Source: Priapulus caudatus (Eukaryota > Priapulida > Priapulimorpha > Priapulimorphida > Priapulidae). Taken from it: a stretch of 45,452 bases of DNA. The notes under the pieces are model-generated. The model was not told the DNA's origin. It saw only the letters and a list, made by a program, of their open reading frames with translations, and did no database searches. Both the position numbers and the translations under genes were made by a program. The stretch is from the NCBI RefSeq assembly GCF_000485595.1, contig NW_014577345.1, forward strand, positions 174,937 to 220,388, in the 5' to 3' direction. How positions within the stretch are numbered: the first letter of the stretch is position 1; each line of letters starts with the position of its first letter. Shown in pieces: positions 10,443 through 22,711 of this stretch.

Positions 10443-12726
10443 CGAATTGCAAGATGCTTGCTGTGCTGCCAGCTCACTCGTTATGACTCATGCACACACG
10501 CACGCACGCACGCACGCACACACACGCACAGTGACAGGCGCTCACACACGCATGCATGCACACCGTCAACAAAGCTTACTGTGGGAACTGAGAAAGGTGA
10601 GGGGGTGGGGTTACTGTTGCCATCACTCTGAATCTATACCACTTCCATCAATCACGTACACATTTCCATCGACAAATTAACTTGACAAATTAGGATGCAA
10701 GTCTGGAATGCCACACACACAGGCGCGCGCGCACCCACACCCACACCCACACACACACAGCACAGGCAAAACCTATGCTGCAAAGAACAATCAACGATTT
10801 GGACAGATTTCTAAATTATCTACGCATATCCTGTAAGCTTGTGTGTTCAGCCAGAGACGTAACCACTCCATAGCAACACATAGGCTTGAATACACCACAA
10901 ACCCACATACACAACACACACTCGCACACAGAAAGCCACTTCCAAACAAACGCTCGCTTTGTATACGCCCACACACGCCAACCTACACCAACGCATACAA
11001 GACACTACGTCCATGCAAACAACTACAGCTTGATATGGGCGTATGCTGCTTGCACACTCCATCTCCACTCACACCGACAGACAGACACTCACATATAAAT
11101 ACGTGCACTGCTAACTTAGATTAGTGCCAGGGTGCTGGAGCATTAAATTGATATAGCCCCGGGGCAGGAATATATGTAATACTACCTACTCATTCTACCG
11201 CATCACAGCCTCGGCACGTTACCTTGAAATTCGCGCTAAAACGTGTAATGGACGTAGACACTGACTGGAGGTTTTTATAATAGTAATGACGGCCGATTCT
11301 TGTAACGTTATTTTGAGTTAGCAAAGGTAGTGCGTGGAAAACCGGCAGCATTCGGAGGAATTAAGGTTCCATTGCTGGCGCGCATACGTGTGCACGTGTG
11401 TGCGTGCAGTCGTGCGTGTTGAGGGTTTATGCGTGAGACCGTGCATGCCTCATGGTGTGTGCTCGTCTGTGCATATATGCGTGCATGTGTGCATGCATAC
11501 GGACGTATGCGTGCATGTGTGCGCACATACGGAGCTAGGGAATCTGGTACTTACTTCGGACTTGCTTGGAAATTCGCTTCTCATTATTCAGCCAATTCTG
11601 AAAAATCAATCGAAAAAATGAGAACCGGGATGAGATTACGTCGAACGAAATCTGGACGCGTCGCCGCAGTGACAAGAGACCATCATTCGTGAATAACGGG
11701 ACATCGATCGCCTTTACGCTGTGCGCTCTTCGCTTTAGACCCGCCGTCCGTATGCATATGCGCTCGTAGTTTTTGCAGGAAAAATTGAAAGGCAGAACTC
11801 AGCGGCACCATATCTGCACGATGCAAGTCACGTACTGTTCAATCACGATATAATTTTAAAAATGAAATTCCTTCTAAATTTTAAACTTCAGACGATATAA
11901 GCTCCCCTACGAGAAATGGAGCGAAATCTTCGACGTATACCGAACCACGGCGGTTGCGCACGTGCGGACACTTACCCTAGACTTGTCCGGATCCCTGTAG
12001 TTGATGCCAAAGTAGTCGCGTTCTGCTAGGTTGATGCTGTTCGCAACAATGTCGAACAAGTCCTGACTCGTTGCAGTTTTCTGGAGGAGAAAGAACGGAT
12101 GACGATGATTCACCCACGCATCTGCGGTCGTTACCGCGAAACATTCTTCGTATTCAGACAGTCTGTCGAGCTCTTCGACCTCTAATATAACGTCAAAGAC
12201 ATCACACACACAGAGGCAAGCCATGGACGACAGAGTGCTAGTGTGGCAAGGTACAGGTGGAACGACACTCAACTTAACTCTCTTTTATTTTTAAGGTTAT
12301 CTACAAACAGGAAAGCGATCGACTCATTTTGATCCTCTCAACACTGACTTTGACACTCTCGCAACAGTCTTCAAGTATGTAAGTAACACTGCAATCGTAC
12401 TTCCGTATTTCCAGCAACCGCAATAGCATTACAACAGTCGAAAAAGATGCATCGAGGGTAACCCCTATCTGCGACGGTCGCCAACCGGCCGATAGAGGAC
12501 GCCGCCGCTGCGGCAAGAGAGGGGTGGCGCGACAAGGCACACTCACGTTGATCTGCACTTGGAAGTCGGTGTTGTCGAGCATGCGCACAGAGCAGGTGAC
12601 CGCCTTGCCGCCAGTCGAGCGAGGCGTGGGAGGTGGGCGCGAATCGTTCCTCGGGGTGTCCGGGCTTTGCTCCCCCTTCTGCTGCTGATCCTTGGCTTCC
12701 GTGGTCTCAAGTGTCGTGTCTGCCAT
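7588..12726 (-). CDS. Protein 4.1-like FERM protein, five 5' coding exons (partial)
   Basis: Join of 12726-12547, 12080-11976, 11597-11555, 8936-8861 and 7632-7588. Protein 4.1 family members link spectrin-actin to membrane proteins under the plasma membrane through an N-terminal FERM domain. An acidic/proline-rich leader of about 40 residues is followed by FERM lobe F1 ([61 protein letters not shown]). The start of F2 follows, with [18 protein letters not shown] and EDITR, then [14 protein letters not shown]. The blocks match the conserved EPB41/EPB41L1-3 pattern and every junction keeps phase (0, 0, 1, 2, 2). The ATG at 12726 is chosen as the first Met in frame. The remaining F2/F3 and C-terminal exons were not found downstream to the window edge, so the gene is incomplete here. 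The exact paralogue cannot be fixed. Confidence 0.88.
7810..7982. mobile_element. hAT-like MITE, 173 bp, perfect 8-bp target duplication
   Basis: Ends read cagggaaaaaata and, inverted, cagtgaaaaaaata. The flanks carry an identical 8-bp duplication ctctacca (7802-7809 and 7983-7990). CAGGG/CAGTG ends with 8-bp duplications are typical of hAT transposons. There is no transposase. A relative of exactly the same length lies at 39892-40064. It sits in the intron between protein 4.1-like exons 4 and 5. Confidence 0.88.
8861..8936 (-). CDS. Protein 4.1-like exon 4 (FERM F1/F2 junction)
   Basis: 76 nt from acceptor ttacag to donor gtaatg. With the carried base it encodes [17 protein letters not shown] then AQLQEDIT. 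The [10 protein letters not shown] motif is a hallmark of protein 4.1 FERM domains. It ends in phase 2. Confidence 0.95.
9724..9901. mobile_element. MITE with ~45-bp terminal inverted repeats and a CCCTAA core
   Basis: The left arm (9724-9767, containing actgccggaacgtaccctgg) is repeated in inverted orientation at 9857-9901 with few mismatches. The interior is about 90 bp of cgcctactcc-like words and carries three CCCTAA telomere-type units. No protein is encoded. Superfamily not assigned; no clear target duplication was seen. Confidence 0.82.
10360..10560. repeat. (CGCA)n/(CA)n microsatellites
   Basis: Two blocks of CGCA/CA tetramers (about 10365-10443 and 10493-10560) in the protein 4.1-like intron. 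Open frames across them are repeat translations. Confidence 0.85.
11555..11597 (-). CDS. Protein 4.1-like exon 3 (FERM F1 end)
   Basis: A 43-nt exon, too short to stand out as an open frame. It runs from acceptor ..ttcag to donor gtaagt and encodes [14 protein letters not shown] plus one base. It was identified because the family has N-W-L-D-x-x-K-x-I-x-K-Q-V-R exactly here, and because it joins exons 2 and 4 in phase. Confidence 0.9.
11976..12080 (-). CDS. Protein 4.1-like exon 2 (FERM F1)
   Basis: 35 codons between an acceptor ttctcctccag and a donor GTAAG, phase 0 to 0. It encodes [20 protein letters not shown] followed by [12 protein letters not shown], the ubiquitin-like F1 core. Compare [23 protein letters not shown] known from protein 4.1. 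Confidence 0.92.
12547..12726 (-). CDS. Protein 4.1-like exon 1 (leader and start of FERM F1)
   Basis: 60 codons from ATG at 12726 to a GTGAGT donor after Asn (QVQIN), ending in phase 0. Residues 1-41 are hydrophilic and low-complexity, rich in T, E, Q and P. The FERM F1 strand begins at [10 protein letters not shown]. Confidence 0.85.
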
Positions 12727-12789
12727 CGTCGACTGTAGCGATTCTGCGAAAGACGCGCGAGAGTTAGACGTCTTATAGATTTATAGATA

Positions 12790-13088
12790 CACAGACTCCC
12801 CGACTTACAAACTTTCGATGATACGAACAATTTGCCCTGATGTCCATAAGTGTATAATGTCAATATTGGTGAATAAAAAGACACAATCACCCCCCTGATT
12901 TTGACTTTCTCCAACTCCTGTATTCACGTATATGTTTACACCATGTACACTTCTAGGTTACTCGTACATGTACTACACTACTGTACAATACTGTATACGT
13001 ACGTACATTGTCATATGTTCGACTTACGAACAAATCGACTTACAAACGACCGCTCGAAACCGACCATGTTCGTAAGTCGGTGAGTCTC
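12790..13088. mobile_element. pogo/Tigger-like MITE, ~300 bp
   Basis: The left end has agactccccgacttacaaac and the right end, inverted, agactcaccgacttacgaac. The inner right arm carries repeated gacttacgaac words. 'Cgacttacgaac' terminal repeats are seen in pogo/Tigger-type elements; that assignment is from general knowledge and is tentative. It lies just upstream of the protein 4.1-like start codon. Confidence 0.6.
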
Positions 13089-16000
13089 TTATATAGAGTT
13101 ATATATATATTTATATATAAACATAGATTTATTACACGTTAAAGGTTGAAAACGGTCAGCGTCTGCGCGAACGGACGGACGCCCGTCGTCACAGCGACGA
13201 CGAGCTCGCGTCAATCAACGTGCGACGGTGGCCGCTGCGTCCCGGTGTCTGTGCAGCAGGGCAACCAGCCGCACATCGCTGTACTCAGCTACTCGCACGC
13301 CCGCAAACGAAAGCTGCATTCCTTCACCACGACACAACTTACATTCGAACTCGTTGTGATTGCATTCATGGGCAAAGTCGTCAAACGTGCGCCTTTAAAA
13401 CGGTGCGCCGTCTGCATACATTTACATCGCGTGGTCTGCATACATTTACTCTTGGAAATTGAACACCCACCGTTTTAGCGACCAGGCAAATTGGTTTCTC
13501 TGGTTTTAACTACTTCAACAAATACACAATACAGTAATAACTGCACGCTATTAAAGTAATGTGTTCCAGAATAGACGATCGTTATGCGAAAATCCGTAAC
13601 GCTCACAGCAAGACTCGCCGAAAATTATGCTCTCCTATTCACTTTTGCTACGTAATTGGATATGCGTTCCTACGGAAAACACTGGATGTGTGGGGGAGGG
13701 AGGGGGAGTCGATTGCAGGAACATTTCATAAATAGTACATGAGCCGGTCAAACTAATGCGATAGCTGTAGACTACACGCATCAAAGACGACCCATCTGGC
13801 GTATCGGCAGCCGACTACATATATTTATTACGTTAATTTTATTTGGAGCAATTGAGCACGGCATTTTTTTATAGAAAACCCCCCACCTCATTTCTTTGAA
13901 CGATTATGCAAGAATTTTCGGTTCGTATCATGAGTAGTGGTCACTATTAATAAATTTCGTAAATACAAATGTGTAACCCGGGTTGTTATAACATGTGGTA
14001 TAACTAGACATAGTCACATTACTTAAATGCATATATACTATATTCCACATAAAATACCACAATTTACATGCAAACTTCATAGAAGCAACACCCACATGCC
14101 CACACGCACCCACATGCCCGCACGCACCCACATGCACGCACGCACCCACTCAGAGACATCTATACTATTCAGGCAATGGAGCAACAGCATATAAAAGATG
14201 CTGGTATTGATTTTCTATCCCAAAAACCTTCCGTCTCATCACACAGTGCTCAACTCCCGGGGTTTATCTGTCTGTATCGCTTGCTCTCTCTCTCTCTCTC
14301 TTTTTCCTTTTCTTTTTCTCATTCTCCTTTTCTCTTTCTCCTTCTCTCTTTCTCCTTCTCTCTGTCTCTCTCCCTCTCTCTCTCACGTGCACACGCACTT
14401 CTCTCACCATTTCTTGCTTTTGTTTCAACTCACTTTCTCTCGTGCTCTTTTCATTTTGTTCACTCCTTCATTTTTGTGTTTCAAAATCGCAGGATCTGTA
14501 CACCTGAAGTGACCGTTGTTCTCCTTACCTTTGCAGAGCGAAAGGGTAAGGGAGTGCGAGGGAGAAATCGAGGAAGAGGGAGAGCATTGTGTTTGGTAGC
14601 CACTTTTGACTTAATGTCAGTGCCACAATAGAAACACTGTCACTTTGTTACCACCCACAGCAGAGTAGGACGTGTGACAGAGTGAGTCATGAATTCCTAA
14701 ACATAAACATTCATGGTAAAATCTAGAAACCATCTGTGTACACTTCACACCAACGTCTTACCAACATACAAGCAATATGATATTAGTTTAGAAACCTATC
14801 AACATAGACAGAATGTCGAGCACTATGCAGTGCACACTGTAAGGCTACACAATAAGTTGAAATTGGAAACTTTACAAACACAGCACAATTAAATGCCACC
14901 CCCGGCGCGTTTCACATTGTATCGAGGATATATAAAGGGTTTATGAATGCGCTCTTGATGATATCACCATAGTCACGCTGTAAGATCAATACTATTATAG
15001 CCGTAAACACTTGAAAATGACCAGCAATAATTATCTTACCTACTTACTGCATTACAGTACACATAACTATCAGGTATGGCCTTCCACTGGGGGGCCATTA
15101 AAACGCGACTAGCAGGCTACCATTACAATGAATGCGTACGAATGTGACCAACGGACCCGGGTAATCAGCAGACACACTAACAGCACAGACTGGTGTATAG
15201 TGAGTGGCTGTGTGTGGGAGGTATATATATACTGTAGGCTATCTACTCACGCACGTCATGACAAGCCCACCTTCTCTATAAAACCATTAACGCATCAGTG
15301 GTTGTCCAGGCAAACACTTCTGCACGCATACATACACGGCTTGTGTTAGTAGTGTACACACTGGTCCTCCATGCCTCGGTCAAACAACATTGATCATTCC
15401 CGTCCAAATCAATTCTACTTCATCCACACTACACTGCATATCAGACGCCTAGGACACACACACACCAACCGTGATTTATGCCATCATTCGTTGGCCGGAG
15501 ATTTTCTTAGCTCAAAGATACATTCGTCCTTGGCACAATGTATTCTCTTAGCATCAAAACCCACAGCTCATACGACATACTACACACCAATCTAGTTTTA
15601 ATCAACTCTACTACGGTAGGACACACATTAGGCACTAATGAGCACTAATAATTAATCGATAGTTATTGACGTACACTTGACTACGATTCCATATGTTGCT
15701 AACAGTATGTGTTGCAGCTTTGCTGGACTGACTGTTAACGTGTGTGCATACAAATTACAATCTGCCCCAGGAGCAAAGAAATAGTAACAATCACATCATT
15801 CCTTTTACTACATCTTGCTTTGCTTCATCTTTTTTTTAATTTGGCATACTCAGCATTACACCAGTCTCTTATCTATAATTCATCTGCCTGAATACTATCA
15901 TCATATTTGCCAACTCTATGTACATTGCATACATGCATACGTCCAACGCGTCCGTGCACTTCCAAAGACATCGCCCAACCCTAACAATGTACAAAAGCAC

Positions 16001-17260
16001 ATCGATATCGATCCTTACGAGAATGCTGGCAAACGAACGAAGTGACAAGTTTAATCGAACTAACGATCCCTAGAGGAAACGTCACGCCACGATGCCACAA
16101 TGTGACATTCACCTCCCAGTACGTACCAGCTCCAGTCAAGCAGCCAGGGAGACAGTGCAGCCTTCATCTCACCCCACCACCACCGCGCGCTCGGCAAATT
16201 GATGCCATCAGCAACCTCACCCCGCCCCGCATCCTACCGGCCCTCCGCTGCCTCGAGAATATTACCCCACGAGCAATTAATTATTTACGTCTGGTGGAAA
16301 AAGCACTCGACAAACAAGATTGGGGGCTAGCTGGAGGAGCAGCAACTCTGAGGGATGCTGAGACCGGACGGATTGTGAAGGACGTGTCGTCTGGTGGGCA
16401 TGTCAGCCACGAGTCGTTGCAGCACTGGCAGCAACAGACGAGTACGGCGGTGGTAGCAGACTAGGCGGCGCGCCAGACGCCTGCGTGCGGCAGTCTGCCG
16501 ACTGGAGGCTTACGCGGCGCAGCGAGACAGCCGGTGTCAATGGTCGCGGCGACCGCCGAGTCGAAACCGGCACACAATTACCGCCCCCACCACCACCACC
16601 CCCAGCCCGCGCCGCTGCTGCTGCTACGACCATGCAGCGCAGCAGAACGACCGACCGCGTCGAGCCTCAAAGCGTAAATTACGCATGAAAATGCGACGAG
16701 TCATTACGGAGCGTGTACCCAGAGAGCAATGTGATGTAGCGAGGGCCCGCAAAGTGGGCTTCAACGGTGTGTGACGTGCGAGTGTCGTCGGGGGAAAAGG
16801 GGGGTAAGACCGAATGTTTGCGGGGGGAGGGGGGTAAAACCGAATGTTTGCGAGAGCAGGTGACACGAGCGGCTGCGTGTGCACATGTATGGCTGTGATT
16901 CTTGTATTGCAAGCCAATCACGAATACGACACGGCCTCTTCTACGCCACAAATAAATCCGTAGTTTACGATTTAGAACTTTACAATTCATACAGAAGTTT
17001 TACAATTTCGTGAAACGTCCGCTTTCACGTGTCGTGCTGATTAATACAAGGCATGAAACTAACGCAAACCTACTGCCCATCCAACACAGGTATTTGTATC
17101 GCTTATTGTCATAGACCTGTGATATGGATGCTCCCATGAAGTAGACAAAACTTCAGATGATGTTACTAAATTTAGAGTACTTATTCACAACAATGAAATA
17201 TTCTTTACATTTACCTGCTCACAGTCACACGCTTAAAGCAACCGAGCTGAAATTCTGTAA
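13089..17260. other. Spacer upstream of the protein 4.1-like gene
   Basis: No supported gene. A CT-rich tract lies at about 14281-14390. A CpG-rich, GC-rich stretch at about 16180-16680 could be a promoter or 5' untranslated exon, but nothing proves it. The 140-codon frame at 16042-16464 has no recognisable domain. At about 16799-16855 a phrase ggtaagaccgaatgtttgcg is repeated once in tandem with a G-run. Confidence 0.45.
14281..14391. repeat. CT-rich simple repeat
   Basis: Polypyrimidine CT/TTCT tract. No gene. Confidence 0.85.
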
Positions 17261-17261
17261 T

Positions 17262-17712
17262 ACCCCCAGTATAAAAGGTCGAAACATACTTAGGCTCCAG
17301 AGCTAAAGTTATCTTGTGCTCTAGAGGTGGTTCAAGGTGTCCGCTTCAGACCCGGAGCTAACTCAGTATATAAAGGTATCTACGACTTCAGCTCGCTCTA
17401 AAGTCAGTGACATTTTTATCCCGACCATTTATACTGGGGTTATCCCACTTCATGTCCGGACCTGAAAGCGGAATAAACCCCCAGATAAAAGGTCGAAAAC
17501 TACTTAGCGCCGAAGCTAAAGTTATTCCTGCTCTAGGAGGTGTTCAGGTCGCTTCAGACGGCGCGGGGCTAACGTCAGGAAAACCGACTATCCCGAGCTA
17601 AAGTGTATCCCGCTTCAGAAGCAGCGAAAAGTCGTGCCCAGATATCAAAACGACTTATCCCAAGCTAAAGTATCCTGCTTCAGAACAGCGGCTATAGTCG
17701 TGCGGCCAGATA
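17262..17712. repeat. Complex direct and inverted repeat block, unknown element
   Basis: A segment starting acccccagtataaaaggtcg (17262-17370) recurs at 17477-17580, about 214 bp later, with many indels. Between them an imperfect palindrome spans about 17428-17489. Its left arm has actggggttatcccactt and its right arm agcggaataaacccccag, centred on tccgga. Two shorter relatives carrying the agctaaagt and cagcgg words follow at about 17590-17710. The nature is unknown; it may be a transposon or satellite fragment. The noisy sequence begins around here. Confidence 0.7.
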
Positions 17713-18044
17713 AAGGGTCTCAGATAAAACAAGAAGACTAATATATATATATGTGTTATGGTAGAACTTTTTATTGGGCCTTGCACTATTAGCATTTGCA
17801 TAGCATCTGCTGCGATTTAAACTCGAGTTTTGAATAGCTATCAAACAATATTATTATTCGTCTGGTGTGGTTTTGTTTTCTTTGGTGACGTAAAATTTTG
17901 AATGTGACACCGTTAACTTTTGTGCCCTAAGTTTATCAAACTAATAGCAAACAAAAACCATCCACCACTATATGTGTTACTGTACATGCAATGTCCACGT
18001 GTACGGTACATCTACCGACTCGATATCAAGCACATTTCCACCAC
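17713..18044. other. Spacer, no recognised gene
   Basis: AT-rich sequence with an AT microsatellite at about 17742-17752, leading to the start of the duplicated unit. Nothing else seen. Confidence 0.4.
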
Positions 18045-18062
18045 GCTTGCGTGTGCTGTAGT

Positions 18063-18380
18063 TGCACCACTTAAAAAAAATTGTGTGCCCTCACCTCGAC
18101 CAGGCTGAAAAGTTTGGGGCGTAAGGTGGGTAGGCCTTTTTTTGTGGGGGGTCTTTACACAGTCAGTATGGGTCTACATGCTCGGGTGTGCTTCGTGTGG
18201 AGAACTTTATATGTAATGTTTGTGTTGCTTAGTACACATAATCGTACTGTCCTAGCTAGAAATAAAAAGGTAACATCGGAACAATTGTCAAAAAAAGGAA
18301 AATACAAAAATTGGTTGAGCGGCCCGTCTTTTGGCGAGTCGGTCGGTGAGGGTCAAACAAACAATCATTTTTATTAGGCC
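18063..18380. mobile_element. Harbinger-like MITE (unit A copy)
   Basis: The same element as at 27141-27463. Its inverted ends carry gccctcacc and, inverted, ggtgaggg next to aggcc. The right end has ggcc followed by TTA. The left terminus has lost bases relative to the unit B copy. Confidence 0.75.
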
Positions 18381-20479
18381 TTAACAGAGTTCCTTATAAT
18401 AGATCTGAACATTACAAACTGTTTAAAGTTGCTATCGGAAATTCCAAACCCCACCATAAAAGGCAAACACTATAATGACATCGTATATATAATAAGTAAG
18501 CCGCACATCGCATCCAAACGCTAATTCTCCAAGTACTAAAAACTAGCAAATATTTCGTGTCTATGCAATAATCACACTACCTTCAGCGGCAACAAAGAAA
18601 CTATAGTTACTTTAATAGTTCCTCCATTCAACTGCGCGTTTGCCCCATAAAACCCAGCAACGAAAAAAGGTGCGAATCTGTAATCTGCGCTAACGCTAAA
18701 TTGTTTCAAACAATTTCGCTCAAAAATCGGTAGGTAGCCGTCACAAGTTGTTTTCATCTTTGCTACACCCGTACCGCACACCGCCGCGATCGCTTGCAGA
18801 GCAAACGCAAAATGTCAACTACTATCGGAGAATTGAACAACATTGCACAGGTATTTCACATCGCCTTTAAAGACAACTCGCGTGACAATGCGGAACTAGA
18901 TTAATTTTGTCAATAAGGTAGTGTGATGACATGACACAAAGTATTTGCTAGTCGAGTATGGAGAAATTAGCTTGGATGTCGCATGAGTAACGGCTTAATA
19001 AGGTGCAGTGAAACACTGGGGGAAGTGACCAAACAAAGTCATCTAACAGTAAACATTTGATAATAAGGTTCGAATATCAAAAATGTATAAATTAAAGTAG
19101 TAACAAAATGTGCACCCTACACAGATAAACTACAAAGTGATTTAGGCCTAACAACACTCCCACATCATCACATATCAAATAATGAACTGCATAAAACTCA
19201 CATCAATCAATTCAGGCTAGTCATCCCCCTCTCCAAAATATCGCCACACAGCTCTAACGACTCTACTTCTGTAAAACTAGTAAAATACTAACGAATATTG
19301 AAACGTCTAGTGTACACCCGGTAACGTTAACAGCCTGTCCGGATGTTACATGTCAGGGACCGAGAGCTGTGTTGACCTATTACTGCCGCTTAATACACAT
19401 CAACAGACATCGCTCTATTGAATAAGACATGGAATGAAAAAAGCTACACTGTTAAACAAACGAAATCCTATTAGGCACTTCTATAACACCTGCCAGGCAA
19501 GTAATTCTACGTTACTTAACCCAATAATACCTGAGGCATCGTCCGATTTGCACTACATGATGCTGCAGGATTTATCAACATCATAAAACCAGGGATGTGC
19601 ATGATCCACACTAGGATATACCATGCTGTATGTGCTATTAACTAGGATGTAGCACACTGCACACCTTTCCTATGAACGGATTATGCTATACTCCTCTATA
19701 ATAATTGTAATCCGTGTAAATTCCAGCTCTTTGTAGACATTCAACTGTAACTGTTGTATATAATAGCAGGGCCAATTTCCATCAATAACGCATTTAATTA
19801 TACATATTAACTTCCCAATACTCATAGGGTGAAAAAATAACGGCCTTAGTGAAATTGGCAAAACTAATATTGAAGAATTAAAAGAAACGCACAAAAAACA
19901 CTGATCTGATGCTGAGAATTCACTCGCTGTATACATGTAATAATGTCTTCGGTTTGTAATATGAGTTAGTTTGAAACGCCATAGGCCATAGGGTTGTTGG
20001 GCAATAGGGTGAAAATCAACCATGGACCACAGCACAGTGTAAAATAACTAAGCTTTTATACCTTTCGTATTTAATCTGCGACATAGTTACTGCGCGTAAT
20101 AATTTCTTGCCGACTATTATTTGTAATCAATGCAAAAAATACCAAATAACCAAAAATACAAAGTAAACACTCACACACAAAATGCCAATCAACTACTGTC
20201 AAGGACGGATTAACAACCCCGCGCAACGTAGAGAACACGACAATCACATTACAAGCAATGCGACTACCTAACACGACACTGTACATCCAATCACAATGCA
20301 TAGGTCACCTACATAATACATTTCGCGACAGATGATATGCCCCATTTGTATGTGAGCATACACTAAGTCGTCCAGGTACTCATTTTAATAGATGACGTGA
20401 ATTTACGCCGTACTTATAACATTCATCACGAGTCATAGTTCCCCTTATCTCATGCAGCAGCACTTATAAATCACTCAAG
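18381..20479. other. Unit A spacer upstream of CatSper4
   Basis: AT-rich and non-coding as far as can be seen. It aligns with about 27464-29568 in unit B. A 13-codon ATG frame at 18812-18850 followed by GTATTT is not preserved well enough in unit B to call. Confidence 0.4.
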
Positions 20480-20565
20480 ATGGCGCCATACCGAGCATCA
20501 GCAACACCCATTCCGAATCTGCGGATTTTGCCCGACATAATGTTACGATCGGGAACTATGACACC
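20480..20565 (+). CDS. Candidate short coding exon, unit A copy (function unknown)
   Basis: It begins at an ATG in the context caagATGGCGCC and ends at a GTAAGC donor. Comparison with unit B suggests about 28 codons beginning MAP and ending ELFDT. The same start and donor are kept in both copies, which supports a real first exon or a coding 5' leader. It could also be a transcribed non-coding exon. The ATGGCGCC context resembles a YY1-type core-promoter site. No family recognised. Confidence 0.3.
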
Positions 20566-22058
20566 GTAAGCTATTCGACACATTAACGAGGCTTCACTTA
20601 CCCGAGAAAAGCCGTAACAGGAATCTAACGCAGGCAGCAGCCTCCACATCTGCTGCCACCGGTGGTCGCTCCCCTACAACATAGAAACCTAATGCTTTCT
20701 AGAGTGGGTTCACCCGACGATAGTGACGACGATATCAACTGCGCTGTCAACGTGCCTCTGTTGTACGCTAAAAATTCATAAATCATATGATACAAAAATT
20801 TTCAAACATTAAAGCGAAACATTTTTAGCATTACAGTATATGCTATCTGTGGTATTCCCACTGCTTTCATAGCTAGTCCTTAGCGATGATTCTCCGCGAC
20901 AAATATTGAGCCAAACATCATAACACGTAGGCGTGCGCGGTCTGTGCCGGTGTACTGTGGAGTGGCGGCACGATGAAAACATGCATGGAAACCAGCGTTG
21001 CTTAACGCGGCTGGCCGCCGGAAGCATGGAATTTTGAACCAAGCTATTCATCGGATATAGCAATATAGACCGTCACCGAATTCTCAGCCGTGACGGCATA
21101 GACTACGGCAAAAGTTTTGTCGGTAGAATGAAGCGGCCTTATATTTGCTGTTCCTCCAGATAACGAATCATTGAAACAAGAAATAGCGTGCGAGAATATA
21201 CGTATATATCGTCCTACTCACGTATCGCTTATCCTACGTGAATATCTGCATAGAAAAATATATGGCGATAATCACAATGTTTATGCTATAAGCCAATATT
21301 GGAAAATGAAGTTTGTGTAACCGCTAGACAAACTAGTGCGACATACAAAACGGCATAAACACAAACATAAACATATGTAACATACAAAACTCAGCAGACT
21401 TAGCTCTGGCTGTTCCGCAGCATCGTTGCTTCTCTCCGTCGTCAAATCTGACTTAATTGCCTTCGGGCCAATGCCGACATACGGTCGCATCTAGCGCCGT
21501 GGTTGCCGTGACATTTCGCCGCGTTGCCCCGTAAATAGTATATAGAGACCATTGGTGTAAGATACGAAGGAAAGATAACGGAGAGGGGAAAGGACGTGAA
21601 GAAAATAAATAGGAAATAGTGTGAGGATGCAAAGAGTGAGAGGACGAGAGAGAGAGAGAGAGGGGGAGGAATGAACAAAGAAGGAGAGGGAGGGATCTGT
21701 ATAGTGACGAACGCTAAAGAAAGGAATTCGGAAGAGCAGAACAAGAAAGAGAAAGAGCACAGAGAACGAGAAAAAAGAAAACGTACTAAATTACGTATTA
21801 ATCTCGGTAAAACGATAATACATAAATAACACAAAAACCGAAAAAAAAAAAGAAAAAAAACCGTAATGTATATAAGCGAGAGCCTTTGGTACCACGAATT
21901 GCGTTCGGATAAAAAGTGGTAAACAAGATCTGCTACATGATAACAATGGAGAAACAATTGAATTCCGCACAATGGGACCATAATCTTGCTCGTAATAGTC
22001 TGTAGTTCGTTGTAGTCGCCACGTTGTCAACAGTAGTACGCCATAGTGACGTGATATA

Positions 22059-22299
22059 ATGGCGAAGCAGTATTTCGTGCAGCGGCGGCAGAGAAGCGGC
22101 ACGAAGCAAGCTGTGGAACAGCTGACACTCATGCAGCATCCGCAATCAAAACGGCAAGCATGCGCGCAAGTTATTAGAGAACAAATAAATCAAGGAACTC
22201 TCTGAACAAGAAAGAAAGAGCAGGGCAAACGTCTGGCGCACGGTTTAGGCAACAACCTCCAACCGCCAAATTTCTTTTCGATGAGAATGCATTGCAGAA
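22059..22299 (+). CDS. CATSPER4: CatSper4 copy A exon 1 (indels)
   Basis: Counterpart of the open exon at 31125-31353. ATG 22059, donor at gtagga. Several single-base indels break the frame. Confidence 0.7.
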
Positions 22300-22680
22300 G
22301 TAGGATCATACATCATAGTCAGACTAGCGTACAGTTAAAATTTATAAAATGTGGAAACCATGAAGCGCGCTGACTGCTATCATAGATATAACTGAGATAA
22401 CAAAACGATGGCGATGTGGAATTATTACACAGGTGCTCTCTCGCAAGAGCTATTTATCGACAAGGAAGAGTTCGTAGAGGATTTCAATGAGATTGTGATC
22501 AAGACACGACCGAGTCGCGAGACATTCGTGTCTCAGATCATGGTCGGTCATATATAGAAAGCGCATCTTCAGGTAAGAGTCATATATCCTGAAAACATTT
22601 ACTGAAACAGACTGAAAACCATTTAGTGTGTGATTTTGAGTGTGGCGGGCGTGTTGTGTGTGCGTCGCGTGTGCGTAGCG

Positions 22681-22711
<31 letters not shown>

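Larger units (their letters stand above)
8937..11554 (-). other. Intron 3 of the protein 4.1-like gene
   Basis: A 2.6-kb intron between exons 3 and 4. It contains an AT run at about 8960-8983, an inverted-repeat element at 9724-9901, and CGCA/CA-rich stretches at 10360-10560, 10720-10760 and 10880-11100. No further coding block was recognised. Confidence 0.7.

Noticed and set aside
16042-16464. 140-codon open frame on plus, possible gene
   Set aside because: No recognised domain, promoter or splice partner; lies in a GC-rich stretch where open frames are expected by chance.
21442-21981. 179-codon hydrophobic minus-strand frame
   Set aside because: Covers the purine-rich tract in front of CatSper4; the unit B counterpart (30580-30885) does not keep the frame.
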